Source of the DNA: Bacillota bacterium | GTDB lineage: Bacteria; Bacillota; Clostridia; Christensenellales; SZUA-584 | Direction: 5' to 3' | NCBI GenBank assembly: GCA_023436115.1 | Contig: JAEZKQ010000024.1 | Coordinates: 156,342 to 220,341, forward strand | DNA length: 64,000 bases | In this document: piece after piece, positions 53,990 through 62,913 of the stretch | Layout: each line of letters opens with the position of its first letter | Numbering within the stretch: the first letter of the stretch is position 1 | Position numbers and translations under genes: made by a program | Notes under the pieces: model-generated | Told to the model about the DNA's origin: nothing | What the model saw: only the letters and a program-made list of their open reading frames with translations | Databases searched by the model: none

Positions 53990-54970
53990 TTATATTGTCT
54001 GAAGTAAAACCATATAGGCCGGAATTGTTAATAATGAAAAAAGCGTTGTATAAAAGACGTTCTTCGTGGCATATTGTGAATCGGCGCCATATAGCTCAGC
54101 CGAGATGCTGGTTTGGATCATGGCCGGCAGGCTGATCTGTATGGCAAAAACGTTACGCATCATAATGAACTGCGTGGCATCTGTTGAGGGCTTGATAAGA
54201 ACAAGAAAAAGCATGCAGGCTCCGAAACACAGTGCCGGAATCAGTATAAAGCGTCCGAAAAGAACCGGAATCACGGCACGGTCCCACTTCATACCCGAGA
54301 AACCCATATCATAAATCATACATCCCATAAAAATGAGCGAAAGAGGGGTCGTCATATTACCCAAATACCGCGCTGTTGTTAAAATAAAATCAGGAAGCTT
54401 TAATTCCGTAAAAATAACAATAAACATGATCAATATGGTGATGATGGCCGGCGAAACAAGCTTCTTGAATATCTCTCGCAGTGGCACACGGTTCACAAGT
54501 CCGTTTATCGTATCCGCATCCCTGCGAATGGCGAAGTTCCCTAAAAGCCAAAAGCATGTGGTATTAGCAAGATAATAAAAGACTGCATACGGCATTCCCG
54601 CGTCACCAAAAAGCGCCTGAGCCACGGGAAATCCGATAAACATAGAGTTGGAAAACGAAAACGATACAGCGAAAACGCCCCGCCGTGTCCTGGGAATTTT
54701 AAAGACCCATGAAAACAGAATACCCAGTCCATATGCAAGGGGTACAACGGTAAAGATAATCAAAAGCGGCAGCCATGCATCCAAAAGCTGCTGCCGCGAA
54801 AAATTGCTGTAGAGACTATAGATAGCGGTACCGGGTATCGTTAGGTTAACGATAATCCGCGGAAATGCCTTTGACACATCCTTCGATACCCATTTGCGCC
54901 ATGATGCAAGTACGCCGGTACCGATCAGCGCAAAAATAACGATAACGATTTGCAGCGAATCAAAGATCAT
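53990..54970 (-). CDS. AEC family transporter (auxin efflux/malate permease-like)
   Basis: A 326-residue membrane protein with about ten hydrophobic helices of the AEC family. Seen: VNLTIPGTAIYSLYSNFS, FSFSNSMFIGFPVAQALFGD with the family's Asn/Gly/Phe/Pro pattern, and NVFAIQISLPAMIQTSI with a matching repeat. Substrates in bacteria include malate, malonate or amino-acid-related acids. It lies 3 bases after aspartate kinase, so a link with aspartate-family amino acids or a product exporter is possible. Converges on gntR with 3 bases between. Confidence 0.85.
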   Translation of the reverse strand: MIFDSLQIVIVIFALIGTGVLASWRKWVSKDVSKAFPRIIVNLTIPGTAIYSLYSNFSRQQLLDAWLPLLIIFTVVPLAYGLGILFSWVFKIPRTRRGVFAVSFSFSNSMFIGFPVAQALFGDAGMPYAVFYYLANTTCFWLLGNFAIRRDADTINGLVNRVPLREIFKKLVSPAIITILIMFIVIFTELKLPDFILTTARYLGNMTTPLSLIFMGCMIYDMGFSGMKWDRAVIPVLFGRFILIPALCFGACMLFLVLIKPSTDATQFIMMRNVFAIQISLPAMIQTSISAELYGADSQYATKNVFYTTLFSLLTIPAYMVLLQTI

Positions 54971-54973
54971 TGC

Positions 54974-56281
54974 TTACCCGCAAAACGCGTTATATATGGC
55001 CTGAATTGCCTTTTCGAAATCTTTCTCATCCACACCCACGATGATGTTGATCTCGCTTGAACCCTGGTCAATCATGCGAATGTTCACATCACTCTTGGCC
55101 AGTGCCGTAAACAGGCGCGCAGCCACACCCACATTGCTGATCATACCGCGGCCCACGGTCGCGATAAGCGCAAGCCCCTTAAATACCTCCAGCGAATCGG
55201 GCTGGCAAAGGTTATATACATCGTCCAGAAGCTGAGGCTGTTTGCCTTCTATTTCGCTGTTTGCCAATACGATACCCAGGGTATCAATGCCGGACGGCAT
55301 ATGTTCAAAACGAATATCGTTCTTTTCCAGCGCGGAAAGCATGCGCCGTCCAAAGCCTAGCTCAGCGTTCATATTCGCTTTCTCAACAGCGATAACCGAG
55401 AAGCCCTTTTTACCCGCAATACCCGTAATAATATCGGTATCCTTACCGAAAACATTGGGCACGATCATTGTACCCGGGTCCTGCGGATCGTTGGTATTCT
55501 TGATATTGATCGGTATATTTGCCTTGAATACCGGAAAAATAGCATCCTCGTGCAGCACCGTCGCACCCATGTAGGAGAGCTCTCGAAGCTCACGGTATGT
55601 GATCTTTTTTATAACCTTGGGGTTATCTACAATACGCGGATCAGCCATCAGCACGCCCGAGACATCCGTCCAATTCTCGTAAACGTCGGCTCTGGCCGAG
55701 CGTGCCACAATTGCACCCGTGATGTCCGACCCGCCGCGTGAAAAGACCTTGATACGTCCATCCGGCATACTGCCGTAAAACCCCGGAATCACGGCTCGGC
55801 TCGTATGACGCAGCCGTCCGCGCATAACCGTGCGCGTTTTTTCGGATTCATATATGCCTTGGGCGTTAAAAAAGATAGTTTCAGCGGGATCGATAAAATC
55901 AAAGCCCAGATAATCAGCCATCAATAGCCCATTTAAATATTCGCCACGGCTGACAGTATAATCTTCCCCTGCGCCTTCCCTGACATTGTTATAAATGGTG
56001 TCAAGCTGTGCTTCAATGTCCGTCTTCACACCCAGCTCATCCCGCATCGTTACATAACGTTCTCTGATCTCGGCGAATATCTGCTCGCTGCTTTCGCCGC
56101 GGCTAACCGCTCCATGATAAGCATAAAGCATATCCGTCACCTTGGTGTCTGAGCAATGGCGCTTTCCGGGCGCTGAGGGAACAATATAGACCCGTTGTTC
56201 GTCGGATTCAATGATTTGCTTAACCTTATAAAACTGTCCGGCATCTGCGAGCGAGCTGCCGCCAAATTTACAAACTTTCAT
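54974..56281 (-). CDS. Aspartate kinase
   Basis: A 435-residue enzyme for the first step of lysine/threonine/methionine synthesis. Seen: CKFGGSSLADAGQFYKVKQI with the KFGGSS motif, FSRGGSDITGAIVARSARAD, YMGATVLHEDAIFPVFKANI and two C-terminal ACT domains (FSVIAVEKANMN and ALIATVGRGMISNVGVAARL, DVNIRMIDQGSSEINIIVGV). The ACT pair gives feedback control; whether Lys or Thr acts cannot be told. It is the middle gene of DUF1015-lysC-AEC. Confidence 0.9.
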   Translation of the reverse strand: MKVCKFGGSSLADAGQFYKVKQIIESDEQRVYIVPSAPGKRHCSDTKVTDMLYAYHGAVSRGESSEQIFAEIRERYVTMRDELGVKTDIEAQLDTIYNNVREGAGEDYTVSRGEYLNGLLMADYLGFDFIDPAETIFFNAQGIYESEKTRTVMRGRLRHTSRAVIPGFYGSMPDGRIKVFSRGGSDITGAIVARSARADVYENWTDVSGVLMADPRIVDNPKVIKKITYRELRELSYMGATVLHEDAIFPVFKANIPINIKNTNDPQDPGTMIVPNVFGKDTDIITGIAGKKGFSVIAVEKANMNAELGFGRRMLSALEKNDIRFEHMPSGIDTLGIVLANSEIEGKQPQLLDDVYNLCQPDSLEVFKGLALIATVGRGMISNVGVAARLFTALAKSDVNIRMIDQGSSEINIIVGVDEKDFEKAIQAIYNAFCG

Positions 56282-56283
56282 AC

Positions 56284-57744
56284 CTAGTCCCGCTTTCGTC
56301 CAAATAAACCGCGTTTTGGCTTGCGCACAGCCCGTCTGCTGTCCGTATCGTCTGCATCCTCGATGATCTCATCATCAAATTGCACTGTATCATTTTCTTC
56401 TATTTGTGTTTCTTCAAGGGGTTCTTCTTCGTTCTCCTGCTCTTCTTCGTCTTCAACAAGCAGCCGGCACTCAAAGTAATAACGTTTTTCTTCAGCCATA
56501 CCCAGAGAAAATGACTTTTTAGGCAGCACGCCATATTCGATCACAGTGTCAAAAATATCGCTCTTCTGCATAGGCTCCATAATAAACCCGAGACAGTTGT
56601 GGCCGCGTGCCAGTGTATGAAACTCATCGTCGCCGTGAATATAATCTACTCTTGCTTTAGGCATCTCTTCAGCCAGCATATCCAACGCTTCCGTCAACGT
56701 CTGTGTGACAAGAGGATGTTTGGGCTTTGTCACTTCAATGTGACCCTTTGACATTTTAGACTCGAAAAGAATGATTTGCACACCGTCTTTTTTCTGGGCT
56801 CTTGTACCGCGCGTATACATCATATGCGCTTCTTGGCCTGTCCGATTCAATATGGAAACCAATGTGCGCAATGCATTCGATGCATCCACATTGAATAAAA
56901 TACGGTGTATCGGATGAACTGTCATACCATGGTCGAAAAGGTTAACCACCTCAACAAGCGCATAGCGCAGCGGGCTTTTCTCCCGCTCCTCGTCGGTCAT
57001 AGAGATTTTGTGTTTTTCCCAAACCGCTTTGGCCGATGCCAGGGAATGGTTGCCATCACCCACGGCAAAAAGCATATTGTCTTTACACTTTTCTTTGAGC
57101 GCTGCCAATGCTTGTGTGACACTGTTTAAGACATTTTCGTCATTCACAAACCAGCCTTGAACATGCCCGCCATTTTGCATCAGCGACGTGCTGTAAATCT
57201 GCGAGAATTTTTCTCTGGCCTGATAAATCGGGCCGATAACGGTATCCTTTATGTCATTGAGAAGCAGCATCACGTGGGGGCACTCGAGTACCGCGCCCTC
57301 GCGCAAACTGATGCGCACCGGCATTCTGTCCGCCACCGTCCGCTCCGTCGCACGGATCAGCGGTTTTTTTGCCGCATCGGTATCATATTGATCAAGATCC
57401 ACCGCAAGCACAAGGCCGATACGCGTACCGTGCGGCGTCTCACGTTCAACTAGCATCATGCCCTCGGGCAGGCTCACCAATACACCATTTTCGATATAAT
57501 CCTGCATTGTTTGTTTTGCATAGCCGACACTTTCATTTGTGTCACCATCTTTGATGAAGATTTCGGGTACTATGATGTGTAACGCGGAGGGTGCTCCGCC
57601 TACCAGCTTCGATGTTTTTATCCAATAATCCTCGTTAGAGGTAAACTGATCGCACGCAATAACCGCCCATTTTTGCTTATTGACCTTTTTTTCGGGAATA
57701 AGTATTTTCGGAAAAATTATTCCCACTTGATCTGTATTGTCCAT
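56284..57744 (-). CDS. DUF1015 family protein with acidic C-terminal tail
   Basis: A 486-residue protein of the DUF1015 (COG4198) family. Seen: AVIACDQFTSNEDYWIKTSK, GTRIGLVLAVDLDQYD, LFAVGDGNHSLASAKAVWE and FDHGMTVHPIHRILFNVD. The GDGNHS segment is the family's most conserved stretch; its function is not established to my knowledge. The usual length is about 410; the extra C-terminus is a run of Glu/Asp followed by a basic end (KPKRGLFGRKRD). The ATG at 57744 follows CAGGAGGG. It heads an operon with aspartate kinase, 2 bases away. Confidence 0.85.
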   Translation of the reverse strand: MDNTDQVGIIFPKILIPEKKVNKQKWAVIACDQFTSNEDYWIKTSKLVGGAPSALHIIVPEIFIKDGDTNESVGYAKQTMQDYIENGVLVSLPEGMMLVERETPHGTRIGLVLAVDLDQYDTDAAKKPLIRATERTVADRMPVRISLREGAVLECPHVMLLLNDIKDTVIGPIYQAREKFSQIYSTSLMQNGGHVQGWFVNDENVLNSVTQALAALKEKCKDNMLFAVGDGNHSLASAKAVWEKHKISMTDEEREKSPLRYALVEVVNLFDHGMTVHPIHRILFNVDASNALRTLVSILNRTGQEAHMMYTRGTRAQKKDGVQIILFESKMSKGHIEVTKPKHPLVTQTLTEALDMLAEEMPKARVDYIHGDDEFHTLARGHNCLGFIMEPMQKSDIFDTVIEYGVLPKKSFSLGMAEEKRYYFECRLLVEDEEEQENEEEPLEETQIEENDTVQFDDEIIEDADDTDSRRAVRKPKRGLFGRKRD

Positions 57745-58483
57745 CAGACCCTCCTGAATTCTCGAAATAGGATATACGTCAATATAACACACTTGATAAC
57801 GGTATTCAAGAATATGTTAGACTTGCTAAGATGCTTTAATGTATGAGTGTCAAGCATTGAAAAACAAGGATATCTGAGCTAGTGAGAAATCTCACGCATC
57901 TTCGATTTATTTACCATGGCGCTGTTCTCTATTTTTAAAGAGGTGACCTTTTTAAATTCTCATTAGTCTTCACTTAATAATATAATTCAATCTATACGAA
58001 CAATTTTTTGTTTCTAAACCTCTTACCGCTAACAAAAAGCAATTCTACTACTCTCTCTAACGGAGTCATATCAATAATAGAAATATCAAGTGTATACACA
58101 GGTGCAATAGCAAGGGAACAAATGTAACCAAGCTGACAGATCCTTCCAGTACTGTGATTCGGAACACCGCGAGATTGCTATCGTTGGGGGGGATGGGATG
58201 CTTCACACTCCCAATCATCAAACGAGCGACGACGGACGGTAAGGTTGAGTGCCGTGTTGCTATGCACCGTGGCCGAAACAGTTGCACCTATACTTCATAC
58301 CAATTCGTCATAGAGGGAATCCACGATTTCCACATCGGGGTGCAGGGCTTTCACGTAAACAAAATTACTCTAGGCATAAAAACACTCCCAAAGTTATTAT
58401 CAGTATACCATACTGTCTAACTTTAGGAGTGCAGTTCATTTCTGGGTAGTCCCTTTGCTAATCGCTAGCTTTATTATATTTAT
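57745..58483. other. Gene-free region with possible decayed sequence
   Basis: 739 bases. No credible ORF; the longest frames have no recognised similarity. On the minus strand, near 58420-58290, a promoter-like TTAGACAGTATGGTATACTG is followed by GGGAG and a short frame MPRVILFT that stops, then VKALHPDVEIVDSLYDELV in another register. This looks like a decayed gene but I cannot name it. No transposase or terminal repeats are seen. Confidence 0.4.
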
Positions 58484-60481
58484 TTACTCCGTCTTTCCCC
58501 CCAGATGCTCCGCAAAGAATTTCTCCATCGTCGTATAGAACTCCGTCATATCTGCCGTCGAATTAAAGCCGTGGCCGCTATCCGGGAAAAGCAGATAGGT
58601 CACGGGAACACCTGCCGCTTCCAGCGCATCCACCATCTGATCAGATTCCTTTTGCACAACGCGCACGTCGTTGCCACCTTGGGCGATCAGCATCGGGATT
58701 TCAATCTGATCAACAAAGTACAGCGGAGAGCGAGATTTCATAAATTCCTGCTCCGTCTTCGGGTCGCCCACTGCCCGAATCAAGTCCTGGTATTCGATCG
58801 ACCATTTAGCCGGTATCGACTCTATGAACGTCAGCAAACTAGACGGCCCAAAGGCGTCCACAGAGCACTGGAAAACGTCTGATGAAAACGCCGCGCTGAT
58901 CAGAGCTTCATAGCCGCCGTATGAAGCCCCGTATATACCCACACGGTTCTTATCAGCCCAGCCTTGCTGCACAGCATAGTTTACCGCGTCCAGTATATCC
59001 TGATGCATAAGGCCGCCCCATTCCTTGTCGCCCGCGTTCATAAAACCTTTACCGTAGCCGCTGGAGCCGCGGAAGTTAACCTGTATCACGAGATAGCCCC
59101 GGTTTGCCAGCAGCTGCACCTCTGAATTATAAGCCCAGCTGTCACGTGCCCACGGCCCCCCATGCACGAGCACCACCGCAGGCAGGTTCTCCCGCTGTGA
59201 ATCAAGCGGGAACGTCGCATACCCTTCAATCTTCAGCCCGTCGCTCGCCGTGTACGAGAACGGTTCCATCGGTGCAAAGTCATAATCGGACAGCTCCGGC
59301 TGTGCGTTATACAGCAGCGTTGTGTCCCTTGTCTTCATATTATAAACATAATAGTCCGCTTCCTGGGTATCCGACATGCAAGCCACAATCCAGTATTCAT
59401 CGTTTTCACTTGAACTGATAATGTCAAATACACCTTCACCAAGAGCGCTTAACACCTTGTAATCGTCTTCAAAGCTTTTATCCAGCACATGCCACTCAAG
59501 ATAAGCCCCCTCGGTGCTGACCGCAGTGACTTGGTCAAGCTCAAGGTCGGTCCATGTGCCATAAATGTCGTAACTGGGGTCATTAAAAATCTCTGTAACG
59601 GCACCGTTGCTCACATCGTAGGTTGCAAGCGTGGACGTATTGCTATTTAATGAATCAACATACAAAACGCGCTGATCATCCTGCATAAAGCCGATCACAA
59701 AGCTGGTATCGGCATCCTCATAGTCCCATGACAGTATCTGCTTCCATTCGCTCTCTGCAAATTTCGTATTGGCGCTTTGAGGATCTTGCCGCAGCCAGAC
59801 ATGGTCTCCCGCGTTCTCGTCCGTACGTACCACAATGCGCAAGAGCCCGTCATGATCGAAAAGAAAGCCCGAAATATCACCCGGGTTCTCAAGCACTATA
59901 TGCTTTTCTCCGGTGTCATAGTTCATAAGATAAAGGTCGTACAGTGATGTTTTATCATTAAAAATGCAAAGGTATATCTCTTTTTCGTTGTCTGGATTGT
60001 CGGATACAAAATAGCAATTATTTTCTCCTCCGGGCAGCAGCGTCGCTGTTTTTCCGGTATCAACATTGGACGTGTAGAGGCCATAGTTTTCATCACCCAT
60101 ATTATCGACAAAGAACAGTACCGTTTCCCCATCGGGTGCCCATATACAATGCGGCACGCCCAAAACCTCGCTTGGCCACGCCACGGCACTCTGCTCACCC
60201 GTCTGCCAGTCTAAGACCATAAAATTGTCTTCATAATCGCTCATATGCCTGTAGAGTATCATTTTTCCATCCTCGGAAATCTGAGGCGGCGAATATTCGT
60301 TATAGCTCATCAAGACATCGAGCGGAATCAATCCGCTTTCATCATCGCGCGGTAATGTGGGCAGCTCTTTATCTCCCTGCATGTCAAAAGGCCAGTTAAA
60401 GTGCCAGTCAATTTGACAGCCCGTCATAAATACTGCTGCTACGAGCACAACCACCAAGCATAACCATCTCTTTTTGGCCAT
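58484..60481 (-). CDS. S9 family (prolyl oligopeptidase-like) lipoprotein peptidase
   Basis: A 665-residue lipoprotein with lipobox FMTGC at about residue 22. Residues about 50-400 form a beta-propeller with repeated strands (YSPPQISEDGKMILYRH, CIWAPDGETVLFFVDN); residues about 410-665 form the alpha/beta-hydrolase with GASYGGYEA (nucleophile Ser near 520), the Asp in GGNDVRV and the His in SGHGF. It probably trims peptides outside the membrane, as dipeptidyl or acylaminoacyl peptidases do. AAGGAGGC precedes the ATG. Confidence 0.9.
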   Translation of the reverse strand: MAKKRWLCLVVVLVAAVFMTGCQIDWHFNWPFDMQGDKELPTLPRDDESGLIPLDVLMSYNEYSPPQISEDGKMILYRHMSDYEDNFMVLDWQTGEQSAVAWPSEVLGVPHCIWAPDGETVLFFVDNMGDENYGLYTSNVDTGKTATLLPGGENNCYFVSDNPDNEKEIYLCIFNDKTSLYDLYLMNYDTGEKHIVLENPGDISGFLFDHDGLLRIVVRTDENAGDHVWLRQDPQSANTKFAESEWKQILSWDYEDADTSFVIGFMQDDQRVLYVDSLNSNTSTLATYDVSNGAVTEIFNDPSYDIYGTWTDLELDQVTAVSTEGAYLEWHVLDKSFEDDYKVLSALGEGVFDIISSSENDEYWIVACMSDTQEADYYVYNMKTRDTTLLYNAQPELSDYDFAPMEPFSYTASDGLKIEGYATFPLDSQRENLPAVVLVHGGPWARDSWAYNSEVQLLANRGYLVIQVNFRGSSGYGKGFMNAGDKEWGGLMHQDILDAVNYAVQQGWADKNRVGIYGASYGGYEALISAAFSSDVFQCSVDAFGPSSLLTFIESIPAKWSIEYQDLIRAVGDPKTEQEFMKSRSPLYFVDQIEIPMLIAQGGNDVRVVQKESDQMVDALEAAGVPVTYLLFPDSGHGFNSTADMTEFYTTMEKFFAEHLGGKTE

Positions 60482-60655
60482 AAAAGCCTCCTTGATATGT
60501 TTCTACAGAACTAAAAAATATGATATTATTATAGCAAACATTCTCTATATGGACTAAGAAAATAATGTGAATAATTCCATGCTACCCATATACCTTGTAG
60601 AAGCACGGCTATTATGGTACCATATTCCAGTACATAAATTGAAGGGAAATCAGCA

Positions 60656-61966
60656 ATGAAACGGATATTATTGGTGGTCATTAGTATTGTGCTGTTGTTT
60701 GCTGCTGGCTGCCAAAGCCCAAGCGAACCAGTAATCACGCTTGTCACGCCGACCCCCAGCCCAACCCCGACATCAACACCGGTGCCCACAACAACTCCGG
60801 ACCCAACCCCGACTCCGACGCCTGAGCCTGCCGAGGCATCGATCATTGTGGTGGGTGATCTGCTTTGCCTAAGTGCACAGCTATCGGCAGCCAGAAGCCA
60901 TGGAGATTATACATTTGAAGAATGCTTTGCTGTTGTTAAAGATAAAATAACCGCCGCGGATTTAGCCATTGGCAATTTGGAAACGCTTGTGGCAAAGGAT
61001 TTTCCTTACTCACAGCCCAATGCAGATTCCAGTGATGCATCGGGCGCTGCTACCGGCACGGATATACCTGCTGATCCGGCAACTGGCGCTGATCCCGCGG
61101 CTGGTACTGACCCCGGCGCGGAATCAGATCCCGCCGCTACGCCGGCACCAACCAAACGGCCTAATCCGCGCATCAACGCGCCTGAGTCTTTTCTCTCGGC
61201 CTTGTCGGGGTGCGGATTTGATGTGCTGACCACCTCAAACAATCATGTGTACGACTATAAAGCAGAGGGTCTTACTCAGACACTGCAAAAGCTCGATGAG
61301 TATGGTTTCAAGCATACAGGCGCTTATGCACAGGAAACCGACAAAGTTCCTCTCATCATGGACGTGAACGGTATCAAAATTGCCATCTTCGCTTATACCG
61401 ATATACTCAATAATCGGCCAGGCCGAGACAAGGCGTTTATGGTCGACAGATACGATGAGGAAACGGTCACGTCAGATATCGCTGCGGCGCGGGAGGCAGG
61501 TGCTGATTTTGTGCTCGTCAGCATACACTGGGGCGAAGAGCATACGCACAAACAAAACAGCTCGCAGAAAAGAATGGCTGCGTTCATAGCGGAAGCCGGA
61601 GCGGATATCATACTCGGCTCTCATTCACACTGCGTACAGCCATTTGAGACAGTCGAAACAACACGCGGTCATATACCGGTGATTTACTCGCTGGGGAACT
61701 TCATCTCCAGTATGAGTAAAACGATGCATAAAGATGGTGTCATGGTCAATTTAACACTACAAAAGGACATGAACAATGGCGAAACGACCATGAAGACGCT
61801 GACTTACATACCCACATACTGCAAATCTTCATCAGGCGCAGGCAAATATGTGGTCTACCCTTGCGACTTGCAATCTATCCAGCAGAGCAACATGGCTGAT
61901 ATATTGAGTAAATCGCGTGCGCGCACAATAGACGTGCTTACAGAGAACGTGGCAAAAGCGGAGTAA
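60656..61966 (+). CDS. CapA/PgsA-like metallophosphatase lipoprotein
   Basis: A 436-residue lipoprotein of the CapA (poly-gamma-glutamate capsule) family. Lipobox FAAGC at about residue 20, then a Pro/Thr-rich spacer, then the calcineurin-like domain: IIVVGDLLCL, IGNLETLVAK, TSNNHVYDYKAEGL, FVLVSIHWGEEH and IILGSHSHCVQPFE. A low-complexity insert of about 50 residues rich in Ala, Asp, Pro and Thr (GTDIPADPATGADPAAGTDP) interrupts the domain after the NLET motif. CapA in Bacillus takes part in capsule export, but no capB/capC genes are near; many homologues act differently. AAGGGAA precedes the ATG. Confidence 0.87.
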   Translation: MKRILLVVISIVLLFAAGCQSPSEPVITLVTPTPSPTPTSTPVPTTTPDPTPTPTPEPAEASIIVVGDLLCLSAQLSAARSHGDYTFEECFAVVKDKITAADLAIGNLETLVAKDFPYSQPNADSSDASGAATGTDIPADPATGADPAAGTDPGAESDPAATPAPTKRPNPRINAPESFLSALSGCGFDVLTTSNNHVYDYKAEGLTQTLQKLDEYGFKHTGAYAQETDKVPLIMDVNGIKIAIFAYTDILNNRPGRDKAFMVDRYDEETVTSDIAAAREAGADFVLVSIHWGEEHTHKQNSSQKRMAAFIAEAGADIILGSHSHCVQPFETVETTRGHIPVIYSLGNFISSMSKTMHKDGVMVNLTLQKDMNNGETTMKTLTYIPTYCKSSSGAGKYVVYPCDLQSIQQSNMADILSKSRARTIDVLTENVAKAE

Positions 61967-61971
61967 CAGCG

Positions 61972-62000
61972 TTGACATAGCCGGGCTTTACGGGTATGCT
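61972..62000 (+). promoter_or_regulatory. Putative promoter of the CpXC gene
   Basis: TTGACA, 17-base spacer, TATGCT, about 30 bases before the ATG. Confidence 0.65.
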
Positions 62001-62029
62001 AAAATGCGACGAAATTAAAGGATAATGAC

Positions 62030-62677
62030 ATGAGCGAAACAAAACAATTTGAATGCCCCGAGTGCCGCACATCCGGCGAACACACGATGGAAAAACGCAT
62101 TTGTGTATCCAGAAACCCGGCTCTAAAAGACGATATCATCAGCGGTTCGTATTTTGAGTGGGTCTGCCCCGGCTGCGGTAAGCATTTTTTTATAGACGAT
62201 GTGTTTTTATATAATGACGACGTGCATAAATTCATGGTCTATCTTGTACCCGGATACGATGAAGAAAAGCTGCCCATTCCCACAGTACTCAAAACGGACA
62301 GTGCTTACGACACACAAAGAAGTATATTGCGTGTGACATCAAGCTTTATTGACTTTGCCGAAAAAATCAGGATATTGGAAGCCGGTCTGGACGACCGTAT
62401 TATCGAGGCCATTAAAGCCATTTACGCGTCTGTTCACAATGATACTTGCGGCGAAACTGTTTACAACATATTGTTTGAAGGGTTGGATGAACAAAACGTA
62501 CTCAACTTCGATGTTTTTTTGGAAAAAGATGATTTTTCGATGGGTGTGCCGCGTGATGTTTATGAAAAGACGGTATCTGATTTTGCACTGCTTAAAACTG
62601 GTTCAGACGAAAATGCCTTCCTCATGATCGATCAAAACTGGCTTAATAAAACGCTTGGCGATTCCAAATTGGGATAG
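62030..62677 (+). CDS. CpXC domain-containing protein
   Basis: A 215-residue protein. The N-terminus holds two Cys pairs, CPEC and CPGC (in FEWVCPGCGKHFF), the CpXC zinc-binding pattern, followed by a charged region (YDTQRSILRVTSSFIDFAEK) and helices. The function of the family is unknown. TAAAGGATAA precedes the ATG. It stands directly before tRNA-Pro on the same strand. Confidence 0.8.
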   Translation: MSETKQFECPECRTSGEHTMEKRICVSRNPALKDDIISGSYFEWVCPGCGKHFFIDDVFLYNDDVHKFMVYLVPGYDEEKLPIPTVLKTDSAYDTQRSILRVTSSFIDFAEKIRILEAGLDDRIIEAIKAIYASVHNDTCGETVYNILFEGLDEQNVLNFDVFLEKDDFSMGVPRDVYEKTVSDFALLKTGSDENAFLMIDQNWLNKTLGDSKLG

Positions 62678-62698
62678 CACAGATATTTTATATTTCGA

Positions 62699-62727
62699 TT
62701 GACACAGCGCGCATTCGTTGTTAGAAT
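62699..62727 (+). promoter_or_regulatory. Sigma-A promoter of tRNA-Pro
   Basis: TTGACA, 17-base spacer, TAGAAT, about 20 bases before the tRNA. Confidence 0.8.
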
Positions 62728-62745
62728 AATATTCGCACGATTTAT

Positions 62746-62822
62746 CTGGGTGTGGCGCAGCTTGGTAGCGCGCTTGAATGGGGTTCAAGAGGCCGGAGGT
62801 TCGAATCCTCTCACCCAGACCA
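62746..62822 (+). tRNA. tRNA-Pro (anticodon GGG), CCA encoded
   Basis: Complete cloverleaf: acceptor CTGGGTG/CACCCAG with discriminator A and encoded CCA, D arm GCGC/GCGC, anticodon stem CTTGA/TCAAG around loop ATGGGGT (anticodon GGG, reads CCC/CCU), and T arm GGAGG TTCGAAT CCTCT. It is the likely integration site for the recombinase next door. Confidence 0.95.
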
Positions 62823-62827
62823 TTGAA

Positions 62828-62866
62828 AAGTCCGATGAACACTGAGTTCTCGGATTTTTTCTTTTT
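62828..62866 (+). terminator. Terminator after tRNA-Pro
   Basis: TCCGA...TCGGA with an inner GAAC/GTTC, followed by six T. Confidence 0.8.
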
Positions 62867-62913
62867 CTCTTGCAACCCCAAATTTGGCCACTTCTAATGA
62901 AACTTCTAATGGA

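Noticed and set aside
58066..58449. Short frames on both strands in the gene-free stretch
   Set aside because: Mutually overlapping, no start signals, no recognised similarity; treated as decay or noncoding.
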